Positions 1 to 7,269 of a stretch of 17,199 nucleotides of DNA are shown piece after piece; position 1 is the stretch's first letter; the number at the start of each line of letters is the position of its first letter. The translations under genes were made by a program, and so were the position numbers. The stretch covers positions 1-17,199 of the forward strand of contig DKEG01000070.1 of assembly GCA_002452095.1 (NCBI GenBank), in the 5' to 3' direction. The DNA comes from Bacteroidales bacterium UBA6828 (GTDB lineage: Bacteria > Bacteroidota > Bacteroidia > Bacteroidales > Paludibacteraceae). The notes under the pieces are model-generated. The model was not told where the DNA came from and did not search any database. It saw nothing but the letters and a program-made list of their open reading frames with translations.

Positions 1-110
1 AGCATAGTCATACGGTTTGTGCCAAACCGACCGCGGACGAGGGCGTCCGCGTCCCCGGCTATGGCTTGTAGGGAATCCGTAGCGTCCGTGTCCCTGAAAT
101 AATGCACAAT
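1..110. repeat. GC-rich segment with two adjacent perfect hairpins, function unknown
   Basis: Two perfect inverted repeats stand side by side. The first is CGGTTTG (13-19), a 3-base loop, then CAAACCG (23-29). The second is CGCGGACG (32-39), loop AGGG, then CGTCCGCG (44-51). A looser copy of the right arm follows: GCGTCCGCGTCC (43-54) recurs as GCGTCCGTGTCC (82-93). A GGTTTGCACCAAA stretch near 128-140 resembles the first hairpin. The block is richer in GC than the AT-rich promoter that follows. Several frames are open: + frame to a TAG at 69-71, + frame to a TAA at 100-102, and a minus frame running off the left edge. It could therefore hide the end of a neighbouring gene. I favour a palindromic repeat element or the terminator region of the gene to the left. 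Confidence 0.4.
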
Positions 111-143
111 ATTGATGCGGTTGCTATGGTTTGCACCAAATAC

Positions 144-174
144 TTGTATATGTTTGTTTTTTTTTGTAACTTTG
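144..174 (+). promoter_or_regulatory. Bacteroides-type promoter of the polysaccharide operon
   Basis: TTG at 144-146 and TAACTTTG at 167-174 are separated by exactly 20 bases. This matches the -33/-7 consensus (TTG-N19-21-TAnnTTTG) known for the Bacteroidota primary sigma factor. The start codon of the first gene lies 19 bases after the -7 element, so the leader would be short. A run of T (157-165) fills the end of the spacer. Confidence 0.75.
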
Positions 175-193
175 CACGCTAAATTTAGATAAA

Positions 194-1180
194 ATGGAAA
201 AACCCCGGAATTTTGCACTTATCGGCGCAGCAGGATACATTGCTCCGAGACATATAAAAGCCATTGCCGATACAGGAAATAATCTGATGGTAGCATATGA
301 CAAGTTCGACTCCGTCGGACGTCTGGACAGCAGTTTTCCCGATTGTTCGTTCTTTACCGAGAATGAGCAGTTCGACCGTTTCTGCTCCAAGCAGATGCGT
401 ACGGACAACCCGTTGTCGTGGGTGTCAATATGTACGCCTAATTATACTCACGATGCATTTATCCGCTATGGTCTGCGCCTTGGTTGCAATGTGATTTGCG
501 AGAAGCCGTTGGTACTCAATCCGTATAATATTGACAATCTTGTAGAATTGGAGCAGGAGAGCGGTCATCAGGCCTATACTATATTGCAACTGCGCTTGCA
601 CGACAAGATAAAAGCCCTGCACGAGAAAGTGAAGAACGGTCCGAAAGACAAGATTTACGATGTGGATCTGACCTATATCACCAGCCGCGGCAAGTGGTAT
701 TATAGTTCGTGGAAAGGAGATGTGCATAAGTCGGGCGGTATTGCTACCAATATCGGTGTGCATTTCTATGATATGCTGCAATGGATTTTCGGTCCTGTGC
801 AGAAGAATATCGTCCATGTGATGTCGTTTGACCGTGTGGCAGGGTATCTGGAACTGAAGCAGGCGCGTGTGCGTTATTTTCTGAGTATCAATGCGGAGTG
901 TCTCCCTCCGAATGCCGTGCAGGGGGAGAAACGCACCTATCGTACGTTGAGTATTGACGGAGAGGAATTCGAGTTCAGCCAGGGCTTTACCGAGTTGCAC
1001 ACAGAGAGTTACAAGCATATTCTTGCAGGAGACGGTTTCCGTATTTCGGAAGCGCGTCCGTGTATTGAGATTGTGAGCCAAATCCGTCATGCAGATCCTA
1101 TCGGTTTGGTGGGAGACTACCATCCCCTTGCCAAACTGCCTCTCGCCAAACATCCGTTCGGTTGGGACGAAAAACGCTAA
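194..1180 (+). CDS. wbpB: UDP-N-acetyl-2-amino-2-deoxyglucuronate 3-dehydrogenase, WbpB/WlbA type (Gfo/Idh/MocA family)
   Basis: 328 aa, cytoplasmic. The protein has an N-terminal Rossmann fold with the NAD-binding stretch GAAGYIAPRH (residues 11-20), the family motif CEKPL (102-106, Lys104) and the GGIATNIGVHFYD block (181-193, His190) typical of WbpB/WlbA. These enzymes oxidise C3 of UDP-GlcNAc-uronic acid. The next steps, transamination and acetylation, give 2,3-diacetamido uronic acids used in O-antigen, capsule or A-LPS. The ATG at 194 follows the promoter closely and places GAAGY at the usual N-terminal distance. It is the first gene of an operon, 9 bp before the first export lipoprotein. 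The partner aminotransferase (WbpE-like) and acetyltransferase (WbpD-like) are not in the window. The family call is strong. The exact sugar substrate is inferred from the family. Confidence 0.88.
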   Translation: MEKPRNFALIGAAGYIAPRHIKAIADTGNNLMVAYDKFDSVGRLDSSFPDCSFFTENEQFDRFCSKQMRTDNPLSWVSICTPNYTHDAFIRYGLRLGCNVICEKPLVLNPYNIDNLVELEQESGHQAYTILQLRLHDKIKALHEKVKNGPKDKIYDVDLTYITSRGKWYYSSWKGDVHKSGGIATNIGVHFYDMLQWIFGPVQKNIVHVMSFDRVAGYLELKQARVRYFLSINAECLPPNAVQGEKRTYRTLSIDGEEFEFSQGFTELHTESYKHILAGDGFRISEARPCIEIVSQIRHADPIGLVGDYHPLAKLPLAKHPFGWDEKR

Positions 1181-1189
1181 AAACAATGT

Positions 1190-2041
1190 ATGGAAATGAC
1201 CAACCGAACATATAACATATTTATCTTCTGTGCGCTGTGCATTGTGATGTTCTCCTCGTGTGTAACATCGCGTAAGGTGAACTATATGCAGGAGCCGGAC
1301 AGGCATATCCCGCACTATACCGATACGATTAGTTTTGAGGACTACACCCTACGCGAGGGCGACCGGCTCTACATTTACGTCTATTCGTTAGACCCGAAGA
1401 TTACGCAGATGTACAATGCAGGTGGCAACTCGTCCTATCTGCGTCAGCAGTCAAACAGCGTAAATATGAACGGGTCTTACGACCTTTATACCTATTTGGT
1501 GGATAAAGACGGCAATATTGATTTTCCTACTATAGGAAAGGTACAGGTAGAGGGTCTTACTACCCGTGAGGTGAAACATAAATTAGAGGAAGAACTGAGT
1601 ACACTTATGAAAGAGATACCCGGTTTTTCCTCGGTGTCCGTTGAAGCCAATATCGTACAACGCTCTTTCTCAATTATCGGTATGCAGAGTGGTCGCTATT
1701 GGATCACTAAAGAGAAAATGACCATCTTTGAGGCGTTGGCCATGGCGGGCGATATCGGTGAGTTCGGTGATCGTGCGGAGATAAAACTTGTTCGCGAGAA
1801 AGATGGGAAGACAGTGATCAAGACTTTCGATGTGCGCTCCAAGGATATTATCAACTCGGAATACTACTATGTGGAGCCCAACGATATCATCTATATTCGT
1901 AAGATTGGCGGATATCAGTTCGGTATCAATTCGGCAGCCACTGCAGTGAGTGTGGTGGCAACGACCATATCGTTTGGCGTGTTCGTTTATTCGGTCGTAC
2001 AGACATGTATTAACCTATCTCAAAAAGCAGGAGGCAAATGA
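1190..2041 (+). CDS. Wza-like polysaccharide export outer-membrane lipoprotein (first of two)
   Basis: 283 aa. The signal peptide (about 1-23) ends in a lipobox FSSC, with Cys24 as the lipidated residue. A Poly_export domain follows (about 51-155, with LREGDRLYIYVYS at 54-66). An SLBB-like domain (about 158-235) contains KEKMTIFEALAMAGDI and YYYVEPNDIIYI. A hydrophobic C-terminal segment (about 248-270) could form the outer-membrane helix, as in Wza-type octamers. Export proteins of this family form the channel that passes capsule or exopolysaccharide through the outer membrane, coupled to a Wzc-type partner, which is encoded two genes downstream. The start could be ATG 1190 or ATG 1196; either keeps the signal peptide. 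The gene sits 9 bp after wbpB, and its stop overlaps the next gene as ATGA. Confidence 0.85.
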   Translation: MEMTNRTYNIFIFCALCIVMFSSCVTSRKVNYMQEPDRHIPHYTDTISFEDYTLREGDRLYIYVYSLDPKITQMYNAGGNSSYLRQQSNSVNMNGSYDLYTYLVDKDGNIDFPTIGKVQVEGLTTREVKHKLEEELSTLMKEIPGFSSVSVEANIVQRSFSIIGMQSGRYWITKEKMTIFEALAMAGDIGEFGDRAEIKLVREKDGKTVIKTFDVRSKDIINSEYYYVEPNDIIYIRKIGGYQFGINSAATAVSVVATTISFGVFVYSVVQTCINLSQKAGGK

Positions 2042-2043
2042 TG
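2029..2043 (+). promoter_or_regulatory. Strong Shine-Dalgarno deciding the start of the second export gene
   Basis: AGGAGG at 2029-2034 lies inside the end of the preceding gene. Two ATG codons follow in frame at 2038 and 2041. The spacing is 3 bases to the first and 6 to the second, so the second ATG (2041) is the better-placed start. Strong SD sites are uncommon in this phylum. The overlap suggests translational coupling. Confidence 0.6.
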
Positions 2044-2811
2044 AAAAGGCTGTTCTATATCTGTTTCCTGTGCGTGTTGGGCATAACGCTGACGGGCTGC
2101 TATACACATCGCGAGATAGGTCTGCTCCAGGAGCCGACCAAGTGCAACAAACTGCCACAATACGACAGTGTGGAGTATGTGCCGTATAAGATACGTGTCA
2201 ATGACGAGATTATCTACCGCCTGATTACAATGGACGAGACCATCTCCAAGTCCATAATGGGCAATAATCAGAATACAGCAGGGCAGTATGCCAATCCCTA
2301 TCGCGTCTATTCCGACGGGACCATTGACGTGCCGTTCCTGAAGCCCGTGCATATAGCGGGTCTGACGGTGGAGCAAGCACAAGACACCCTTCGTGCCGCT
2401 TTCCGCGAGATAATACCTGATGCGGATGTGAAACTGGCACTCTATAACAAGTATTTTACGGTTATAGGTGATATCAACTCGGGTGAGTACTATGTATATA
2501 AAGAGAAACTGAATATCTTTCAGGCACTGGCTATGACGGGTGATTTGATGAACTCGGGCGACCGTAAGCATGTGCGGATCATCCGTCCGCACGACGGTGC
2601 TGAACCCGAGGTGCTGGAGTTTGATATTCGTACCAATTCGATTATTGACTCAAAGTACTACTATGTCTATCCCAACGATGTCATTTATGTGGCACGCACC
2701 AAGGATAGTTTCTTCAAGACCGCCAGTTATTCCGGTTTTCTCGGTCTGATTACCAGTAGTGTGTCGCTTCTGGTAACGGTGCTCAACTATACTCTATTGA
2801 TACCCAACTAA
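2038..2811 (+). CDS. Wza-like polysaccharide export outer-membrane lipoprotein (second of two)
   Basis: 257 aa from ATG 2038, or 256 aa from the better-spaced ATG 2041. The signal peptide ends in lipobox LTGC, Cys21 lipidated. A Poly_export-like region covers about 45-140. An SLBB-like region (about 140-220) contains KEKLNIFQALAMTGDL and YYYVYPNDVIYV, the same two blocks seen in the preceding protein. The C-terminus (about 231-250) is hydrophobic, as in its neighbour. The two proteins are clearly related in domain plan but diverged in sequence. They could form a mixed channel, or one may serve a different chain or step. The gene is 7 bp before the Wzc-like gene, so all parts of an export machine are co-transcribed. 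Confidence 0.85.
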   Translation: MMKRLFYICFLCVLGITLTGCYTHREIGLLQEPTKCNKLPQYDSVEYVPYKIRVNDEIIYRLITMDETISKSIMGNNQNTAGQYANPYRVYSDGTIDVPFLKPVHIAGLTVEQAQDTLRAAFREIIPDADVKLALYNKYFTVIGDINSGEYYVYKEKLNIFQALAMTGDLMNSGDRKHVRIIRPHDGAEPEVLEFDIRTNSIIDSKYYYVYPNDVIYVARTKDSFFKTASYSGFLGLITSSVSLLVTVLNYTLLIPN

Positions 2812-2818
2812 TTGCAAT

Positions 2819-5380
2819 ATGGATACGAATCAACAATATACACAGACCGGCAATAGTAACTACCTCTACGGAGGCAATACGCCGTATGGCAACGGGCAGT
2901 ACTATGGCAATGGCAACTACTACAACCAGGGCGACCAAAACGCTGATGGCGAGGCGGGACAGTCCAACTTCAACCTGATGGAGTGGGGAATGCTCTTTGC
3001 GCACTATTGGTATCTTTTTGTTATCGGTGTGGCGATAGCCCTTGGCGTATCTATGCTCAAAAACCGCCGTTGGCTGCCGTCTTACTACTCGCAGGGAACC
3101 ATCATTATCAAAGAAACTCTGGGTTATGGCAGTTCCAATTCGGCATTGATGCAGGGTTTTGGCGTGGACGCCGGGTATCGCAATGTGAATAACCAGGTGA
3201 TTATGCTCGGGTCGTACGACTTGATGTGCCGCGTGGTGGATTCGCTGCCGTTCCTGAATGTGGAGTATATTACGCAGGGGCGTTTCAAGACGCGGAACTT
3301 GTATCGCAATACACCTATTCTGTTAGAGACGACATCAGTCGATCCGCGTGCATACGATGCAATGTTCCAAGTGGTGTTCAATGGTAACGGCACGATGAAT
3401 ATATCCCATCAGAGTGAGGAAAATCCGTTCAGTTTTGTGGCGCGCTACGGCGAACCGATACAGTGTCCGCTGTTTAGCGGTACTATTTGGCCTACCGATA
3501 ATATGACTGCCGGTGGCAAGATATTTTTCCGTTTTCGCTCGCGCGAATCATTGGTGAGCGAGTTTATGGGGCGTTTGCAACTCCGTTTTATCGGCGAGGG
3601 GAGCACGGTGCTGGCTCTTTCTATGACGAGCGAGACCCCGCAGCGTGATTGCGAGTTTATAGACAAACTGGCGGAGATTTATCTGCAAAAGAACCTAGAA
3701 CAGAAAAACGAGGTGGCGGAAAACTCCATCCGTTTCATCAATGAGCAGTTGGTGCACCTGCAAACCGCTCTCGAAGCCAGCGAAGGGGCAATGACCAATT
3801 TCCGGCAGGAGAACAAGTTCGTGGATGTCAGTTCGTATGCAGGACAGTTGATGACCCGTATATCGGGATATGACCAGCAGGAAATGGAACTGCGTCTCAA
3901 AGAAACGTATTTCGATTACCTTACCAATTACCTTAAGACCAACATCGAAAATGGAGCAGTTATTGCTCCGACTTCTCTCGGACTGAACGAGCCGATGCTG
4001 ATGACGCTTGTGCAGCAACTCAACGATCTGCGTATCCAGCGTGGGGAACTGACCGAAAAGAATGTCTATTATGCCAAATACACCAAGGACATAGAGAATG
4101 TCAAAACGGCAATCAGTGAGGTGGTCGGGAGTATGCGTGCTTCGCTTGAGATAGAGAAGAAAGATTTGCAGAACCGCTACTCGGACGTGGAAAAAGAAAT
4201 ACAAAACCTGCCGACCAAAGAGTTGCAGATGGTGGCTATCGAGCGCAACTACCGCATAGACGACAACTACTATACTTTCTTTCTTCAGAAACGTGCTGAG
4301 GCTGAGATTCAGAAAGCCAGCAACACGCCCGATAATACCATTTTGGACAAGGCGCGTACCACGGCAGTGGTCAATTCCAAAGCCAAAAGCAAAACGACCA
4401 CGATGTGCTTGCTTATCGGATTGCTTGTTCCTTTTGCGCTCATCGTACTCAGCGAGTTGCTCAATACAAAAATGCGTTCGCCCAAAGATGTGCAGAAGAT
4501 GCGTCTGTTTCGTCTTATTGGTACTTTGCGGCATACCTATCATACCAACCCGACCCTTGTGCGCGACAGCCCACGCTCGGCATATGCCGAGATGATGCGT
4601 GCCATTCGTACGCGTATTGAGTTTATCACTAAGCGCAAAGAGAATGTGGTGCTGGTGGTAACTTCCACCGAGTCGGGCGATGGCAAGACATTCCTTTGTA
4701 CCAATTTGGCCTCGCTTTATGCTATGACGGGTAAGAAGACGCTGCTTATCGATCTTGACCTGCGCAAACCCAATGTGCATACCAAACTCGGTTTGGAGAA
4801 TGGTCCGGGCATCTCCAATTATCTCATTGGCGATTGTGCTTTGGAGGATACGATTGTAAGCAATGACAAGATAGGGTTCGATGTTATGCGGGCGGGTACT
4901 ATCCCCCCCAACCCCGGCGAACTGATACACTCCGATGAACTGACGGTGCTGATTGCCGACTTGAGAAAGAAATATGTGTATGTCGTCATTGATACATCGC
5001 CTATAGGTCTTGTTCCGGATGCCTATACTCTTATTGAGCAGACGGATATGTGCTTGTATGTTATCCGCTGTATGCAGACCAATAAGTCGTTCTGCAAACA
5101 GACTTTGCAACAGATGACTGAAGTGGTGGATAATCCCGATAAAGTACAACTGGTGCTTTCTGATATTCCAAACGATTCCCGCCATGGTTACGGCTATGGA
5201 TATGGGTATAAATACGGTTACGGTTATGGTTACGGCTATGGTTATGGTAATCCGCACAAGGCGAATAAAACAGGGCTGCGCTACAACATAGAACGCTTGT
5301 GGGCAGCCGTGCTTCACAGAGATTTTACGGTTAACACTTCCTACTACACAGATGAGGACGAAACCGGTTCACAAAAGTAA
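2819..5380 (+). CDS. Wzc-like polysaccharide co-polymerase fused to a BY-kinase
   Basis: 853 aa inner-membrane protein. Order: a Tyr/Gly/Asn-rich cytoplasmic leader (about 5-40), TM1 (about 63-80), a periplasmic Wzz domain with long helical stretches (about 85-525; coiled coil likely 285-480), TM2 (about 528-547), then a BY-kinase. The kinase has Walker A SGDGKT (619-624, Lys623), Walker A' LLIDLDLRKP (642-651) and Walker B VVIDTSP (722-728, Asp725). The C-terminus carries ten tyrosines in a Tyr-Gly run (791-810), then Tyr822, 842 and 843. Such proteins set chain length and open the Wza channel through cycles of Tyr phosphorylation in the tail. The fusion of Wzz and kinase is the Wzc/proteobacterial-like form. 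The Y/G/N-rich leader is unusual. Last gene of the wbpB operon; no terminator is seen before porQ. Confidence 0.9.
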   Translation: MDTNQQYTQTGNSNYLYGGNTPYGNGQYYGNGNYYNQGDQNADGEAGQSNFNLMEWGMLFAHYWYLFVIGVAIALGVSMLKNRRWLPSYYSQGTIIIKETLGYGSSNSALMQGFGVDAGYRNVNNQVIMLGSYDLMCRVVDSLPFLNVEYITQGRFKTRNLYRNTPILLETTSVDPRAYDAMFQVVFNGNGTMNISHQSEENPFSFVARYGEPIQCPLFSGTIWPTDNMTAGGKIFFRFRSRESLVSEFMGRLQLRFIGEGSTVLALSMTSETPQRDCEFIDKLAEIYLQKNLEQKNEVAENSIRFINEQLVHLQTALEASEGAMTNFRQENKFVDVSSYAGQLMTRISGYDQQEMELRLKETYFDYLTNYLKTNIENGAVIAPTSLGLNEPMLMTLVQQLNDLRIQRGELTEKNVYYAKYTKDIENVKTAISEVVGSMRASLEIEKKDLQNRYSDVEKEIQNLPTKELQMVAIERNYRIDDNYYTFFLQKRAEAEIQKASNTPDNTILDKARTTAVVNSKAKSKTTTMCLLIGLLVPFALIVLSELLNTKMRSPKDVQKMRLFRLIGTLRHTYHTNPTLVRDSPRSAYAEMMRAIRTRIEFITKRKENVVLVVTSTESGDGKTFLCTNLASLYAMTGKKTLLIDLDLRKPNVHTKLGLENGPGISNYLIGDCALEDTIVSNDKIGFDVMRAGTIPPNPGELIHSDELTVLIADLRKKYVYVVIDTSPIGLVPDAYTLIEQTDMCLYVIRCMQTNKSFCKQTLQQMTEVVDNPDKVQLVLSDIPNDSRHGYGYGYGYKYGYGYGYGYGYGNPHKANKTGLRYNIERLWAAVLHRDFTVNTSYYTDEDETGSQK
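5189..5248 (+). repeat. In-frame TAYGGY hexamer repeat encoding the Tyr-Gly tail of the BY-kinase
   Basis: Sixty bases of TAY-GGN codons encode Tyr-Gly three times, Tyr-Lys once and Tyr-Gly six times (residues 791-810). The codons vary (TAC/TAT, GGT/GGC/GGA/GGG), so it is an old or purified repeat rather than a fresh perfect one. The unit is a multiple of three, so gain or loss of units would change the number of kinase target tyrosines without a frameshift. Confidence 0.85.
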
Positions 5381-5384
5381 CTAC

Positions 5385-5415
5385 TTGGATATTTCGGAAA
5401 AAAGCAGTATCTTTG
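5385..5415 (+). promoter_or_regulatory. Bacteroides-type promoter of porQ-cmk-ispH-pfkA
   Basis: TTG at 5385-5387 and TATCTTTG at 5408-5415 are 20 bases apart. The element starts 4 bases after the stop of the kinase gene, and the porQ start lies 16 bases after the -7 element. Transcription from upstream may also read through, since no hairpin is visible between the operons. Confidence 0.7.
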
Positions 5416-5431
5416 CGGTCTGAAAATAGGA

Positions 5432-6547
5432 TTGAACTTGCAAAAGAACAGATTATATGGTTTTGTGCTGATAGGCATCGCCATCCTGTTGGTCATGCCT
5501 GCGGAGGCGCAATATACGGGGAGCGGAAGCAGTGTGTTTACGTTTCTGGGATTACCTGTGTCTTCGCGTATGAATGCCCTCGGTGGGAACAATGTGAGTG
5601 TGCGTGACGGGGACATATCCATGGCGATGAACAACCCTGCCTTGCTCGGGGCACTGACCGACAATGTGCTGCAACTCAACTATTCCTATTACCTGCCCGG
5701 TACGATGTTTGGTAGTGTGCTGTACGGACATAATTTCGGACGCTCGAAGATAGAAAAGCCCTATTCGGGCGACGGGCAACCTGACGAACCGAACTATTTT
5801 GCCGTAGGTATCCACTATTTGGATTACGGTCGTATGCAGTACGCCGATGGCGATGGCAATCTTACGGGTGGAACATTTACCGCAAAAGATATGTTGATAG
5901 ACGTGATGTATGCACGCCAGTTGGGGCAGTGTTTCTCGGTCGGCGTTACGCTCAAACCTGTCTATTCGATATACGAGGCATACCACTCTTTTGCGCTTGG
6001 TGCCGATGTCGGTGCGCATTACCAAACGCGCGATTCTACATTCCAACTCGGGCTTTCTTTGCAAAACATCGGTTGGCAGGTCAAAGGTTTCTATAGCGAC
6101 GAGGGCGGCTCCAATCACGAGATGCTGCCGATCAACCTGCAATTAGGACTCAGTTACCGCGTGGCACATGCGCCGCTGCGTTTCTCGATGACCATACACA
6201 ATATGCAGCAATGGAACCTTGGCTATGAGGTTACCAACCGCGCCGATGTATCGTCGCTGACCGATGAAGCGAAGCCTGTACAATGGTACGATATGATGTT
6301 CCGCCATACGATATTTGCAGTGGATGTCGTACCCAAGAGCGAGCGGTTTTATCTGACTATCAGTTACAACCACCGTCGTCGTGCGGAGATGAACCTTATT
6401 GATCAACGCTCGTTGGCTGGTTTTGCTTTCGGTGCGGGGGTACGTATCTATAAGTTCCGTCTCGGTTTTGCGATGTCGCAGATGACCAAGAGCAATTTTT
6501 CCTACCAGGTGGGCTTGAGTCTCGATATCAATTCTCTACTGAAATGA
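5432..6547 (+). CDS. porQ: Type IX secretion system protein PorQ
   Basis: 371 aa from a TTG start. The first in-frame ATG (codon 22) would remove the signal peptide. From TTG there is a proper one: Lys5 and Arg7, a hydrophobic core 8-22, and cleavage after AEA (24-26). The rest alternates short beta strands with aromatic residues, as in outer-membrane barrels. The early block GLPVSSRMNALGG (40-52) and NNPALLG (67-73) are typical of PorQ/PorV-like proteins. In Porphyromonas gingivalis, PorQ anchors PorZ in the outer-membrane attachment complex (PorU, V, Q, Z) that cleaves T9SS cargo and links it to A-LPS. Its stop overlaps the cmk start (ATGA). As I recall, porQ next to cmk is also found in P. 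gingivalis. The assignment rests on family resemblance I recognise, not on a search. Confidence 0.85.
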   Translation: MNLQKNRLYGFVLIGIAILLVMPAEAQYTGSGSSVFTFLGLPVSSRMNALGGNNVSVRDGDISMAMNNPALLGALTDNVLQLNYSYYLPGTMFGSVLYGHNFGRSKIEKPYSGDGQPDEPNYFAVGIHYLDYGRMQYADGDGNLTGGTFTAKDMLIDVMYARQLGQCFSVGVTLKPVYSIYEAYHSFALGADVGAHYQTRDSTFQLGLSLQNIGWQVKGFYSDEGGSNHEMLPINLQLGLSYRVAHAPLRFSMTIHNMQQWNLGYEVTNRADVSSLTDEAKPVQWYDMMFRHTIFAVDVVPKSERFYLTISYNHRRRAEMNLIDQRSLAGFAFGAGVRIYKFRLGFAMSQMTKSNFSYQVGLSLDINSLLK

Positions 6548-7215
6548 AAAAAATCATTGTTGCCATTGACGGCTATTCGTCGTGCGGCAAATCGACCATT
6601 GCAAAAGCATTGGCGAAGTATGCAGGGTATATGTATGTGGATACGGGCGCAATGTATCGTGCTACGGCACTTTATATGTTGCAGCACCAAGCCGAGAGTA
6701 ACGAGCAAATTGTTACTCTGCTCCCCGAAGTAAACATCCGTTTCGCTATGCAGGCGGACGGCACACAGCATACTATGCTCAACGGGCAGGATGTGGAGTC
6801 GCAGATTCGCACGCTTGATGTCGGCAATAGGGCTTCGCAGGTATCACAGATTCGCGAGGTTAGGCAGTTTCTCGTGGCGCAGCAGCAGGCTATGGGCAAA
6901 GAGAAAGGTATTGTGATGGACGGGCGCGACATCGGTACGGTGGTATTCCCAGAGGCGGAACTGAAGTTGTTTCTTACCGCCTCACCGGAGGTGCGGGCGC
7001 AGCGCCGTTTCGATGAACTGACAGCCAAAGGTGAACACCCGCAGTATGCTGACGTTTTGGCAGATGTCAATGACCGTGACTATCGCGACACCCACCGTAC
7101 GGAAAGTCCTCTCCGTCAAGCCGATGATGCTATTGTTGTGGATAACAGCAAGATGACGCGAGAGGAACAAATGCAGGTTATTATTGAATTGTTCAATAAA
7201 ACCGTTCATTCCTAA
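6544..7215 (+). CDS. cmk: Cytidylate kinase
   Basis: 223 aa, cytoplasmic. It phosphorylates CMP and dCMP with ATP in pyrimidine nucleotide recycling. The P-loop GYSSCGKST is at residues 10-18 (Lys16), followed by YVDTGAMYRA (31-40), the nucleotide-binding block DGRDIGT (126-132) and the Arg-rich lid RDYRDTHRTESPLRQADDA (178-196). Length fits the usual 220-230 aa. The ATG overlaps the porQ stop by 4 bp, so translation is probably coupled. Nothing unusual is seen in the protein. It ends 54 bp before ispH, with a 7-bp tandem repeat between them. Confidence 0.95.
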   Translation: MKKIIVAIDGYSSCGKSTIAKALAKYAGYMYVDTGAMYRATALYMLQHQAESNEQIVTLLPEVNIRFAMQADGTQHTMLNGQDVESQIRTLDVGNRASQVSQIREVRQFLVAQQQAMGKEKGIVMDGRDIGTVVFPEAELKLFLTASPEVRAQRRFDELTAKGEHPQYADVLADVNDRDYRDTHRTESPLRQADDAIVVDNSKMTREEQMQVIIELFNKTVHS

Positions 7216-7220
7216 TTAGT

Positions 7221-7262
7221 AATTCATAATTCATAATTCATAATTCATAATTCATAATTCAT
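7221..7262. repeat. Six perfect tandem copies of AATTCAT between cmk and ispH
   Basis: The 42 bases are six exact copies of the 7-bp unit AATTCAT, followed by a partial AATTA. The array ends 7 bases before the TTG start of ispH and begins 5 bases after the cmk stop. The unit is not a multiple of three, and the array contains TAA in every frame, so it cannot be translated through. It forms the leader just upstream of ispH. Perfect short repeats of this kind change copy number easily by slippage. Confidence 0.95.
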
Positions 7263-7269
7263 AATTACC

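Noticed and set aside
1..102. 3' end of a plus-strand gene (open frame to TAA at 100-102 or TAG at 69-71)
   Set aside because: Too short to judge, several frames are open at once, and the stretch is dominated by hairpins; not called as a gene.
425..1315. 296-codon minus-strand open frame opposite wbpB
   Set aside because: Shadow of wbpB; His/Arg-rich translation with no family resemblance.
3695..5317. 540-codon open frame on the minus strand opposite the BY-kinase gene
   Set aside because: It lies entirely under a clear Wzc-like gene. It is explained by the rarity of TTA, CTA and TCA codons in the sense frame, and the translation shows no recognisable domain or signal.
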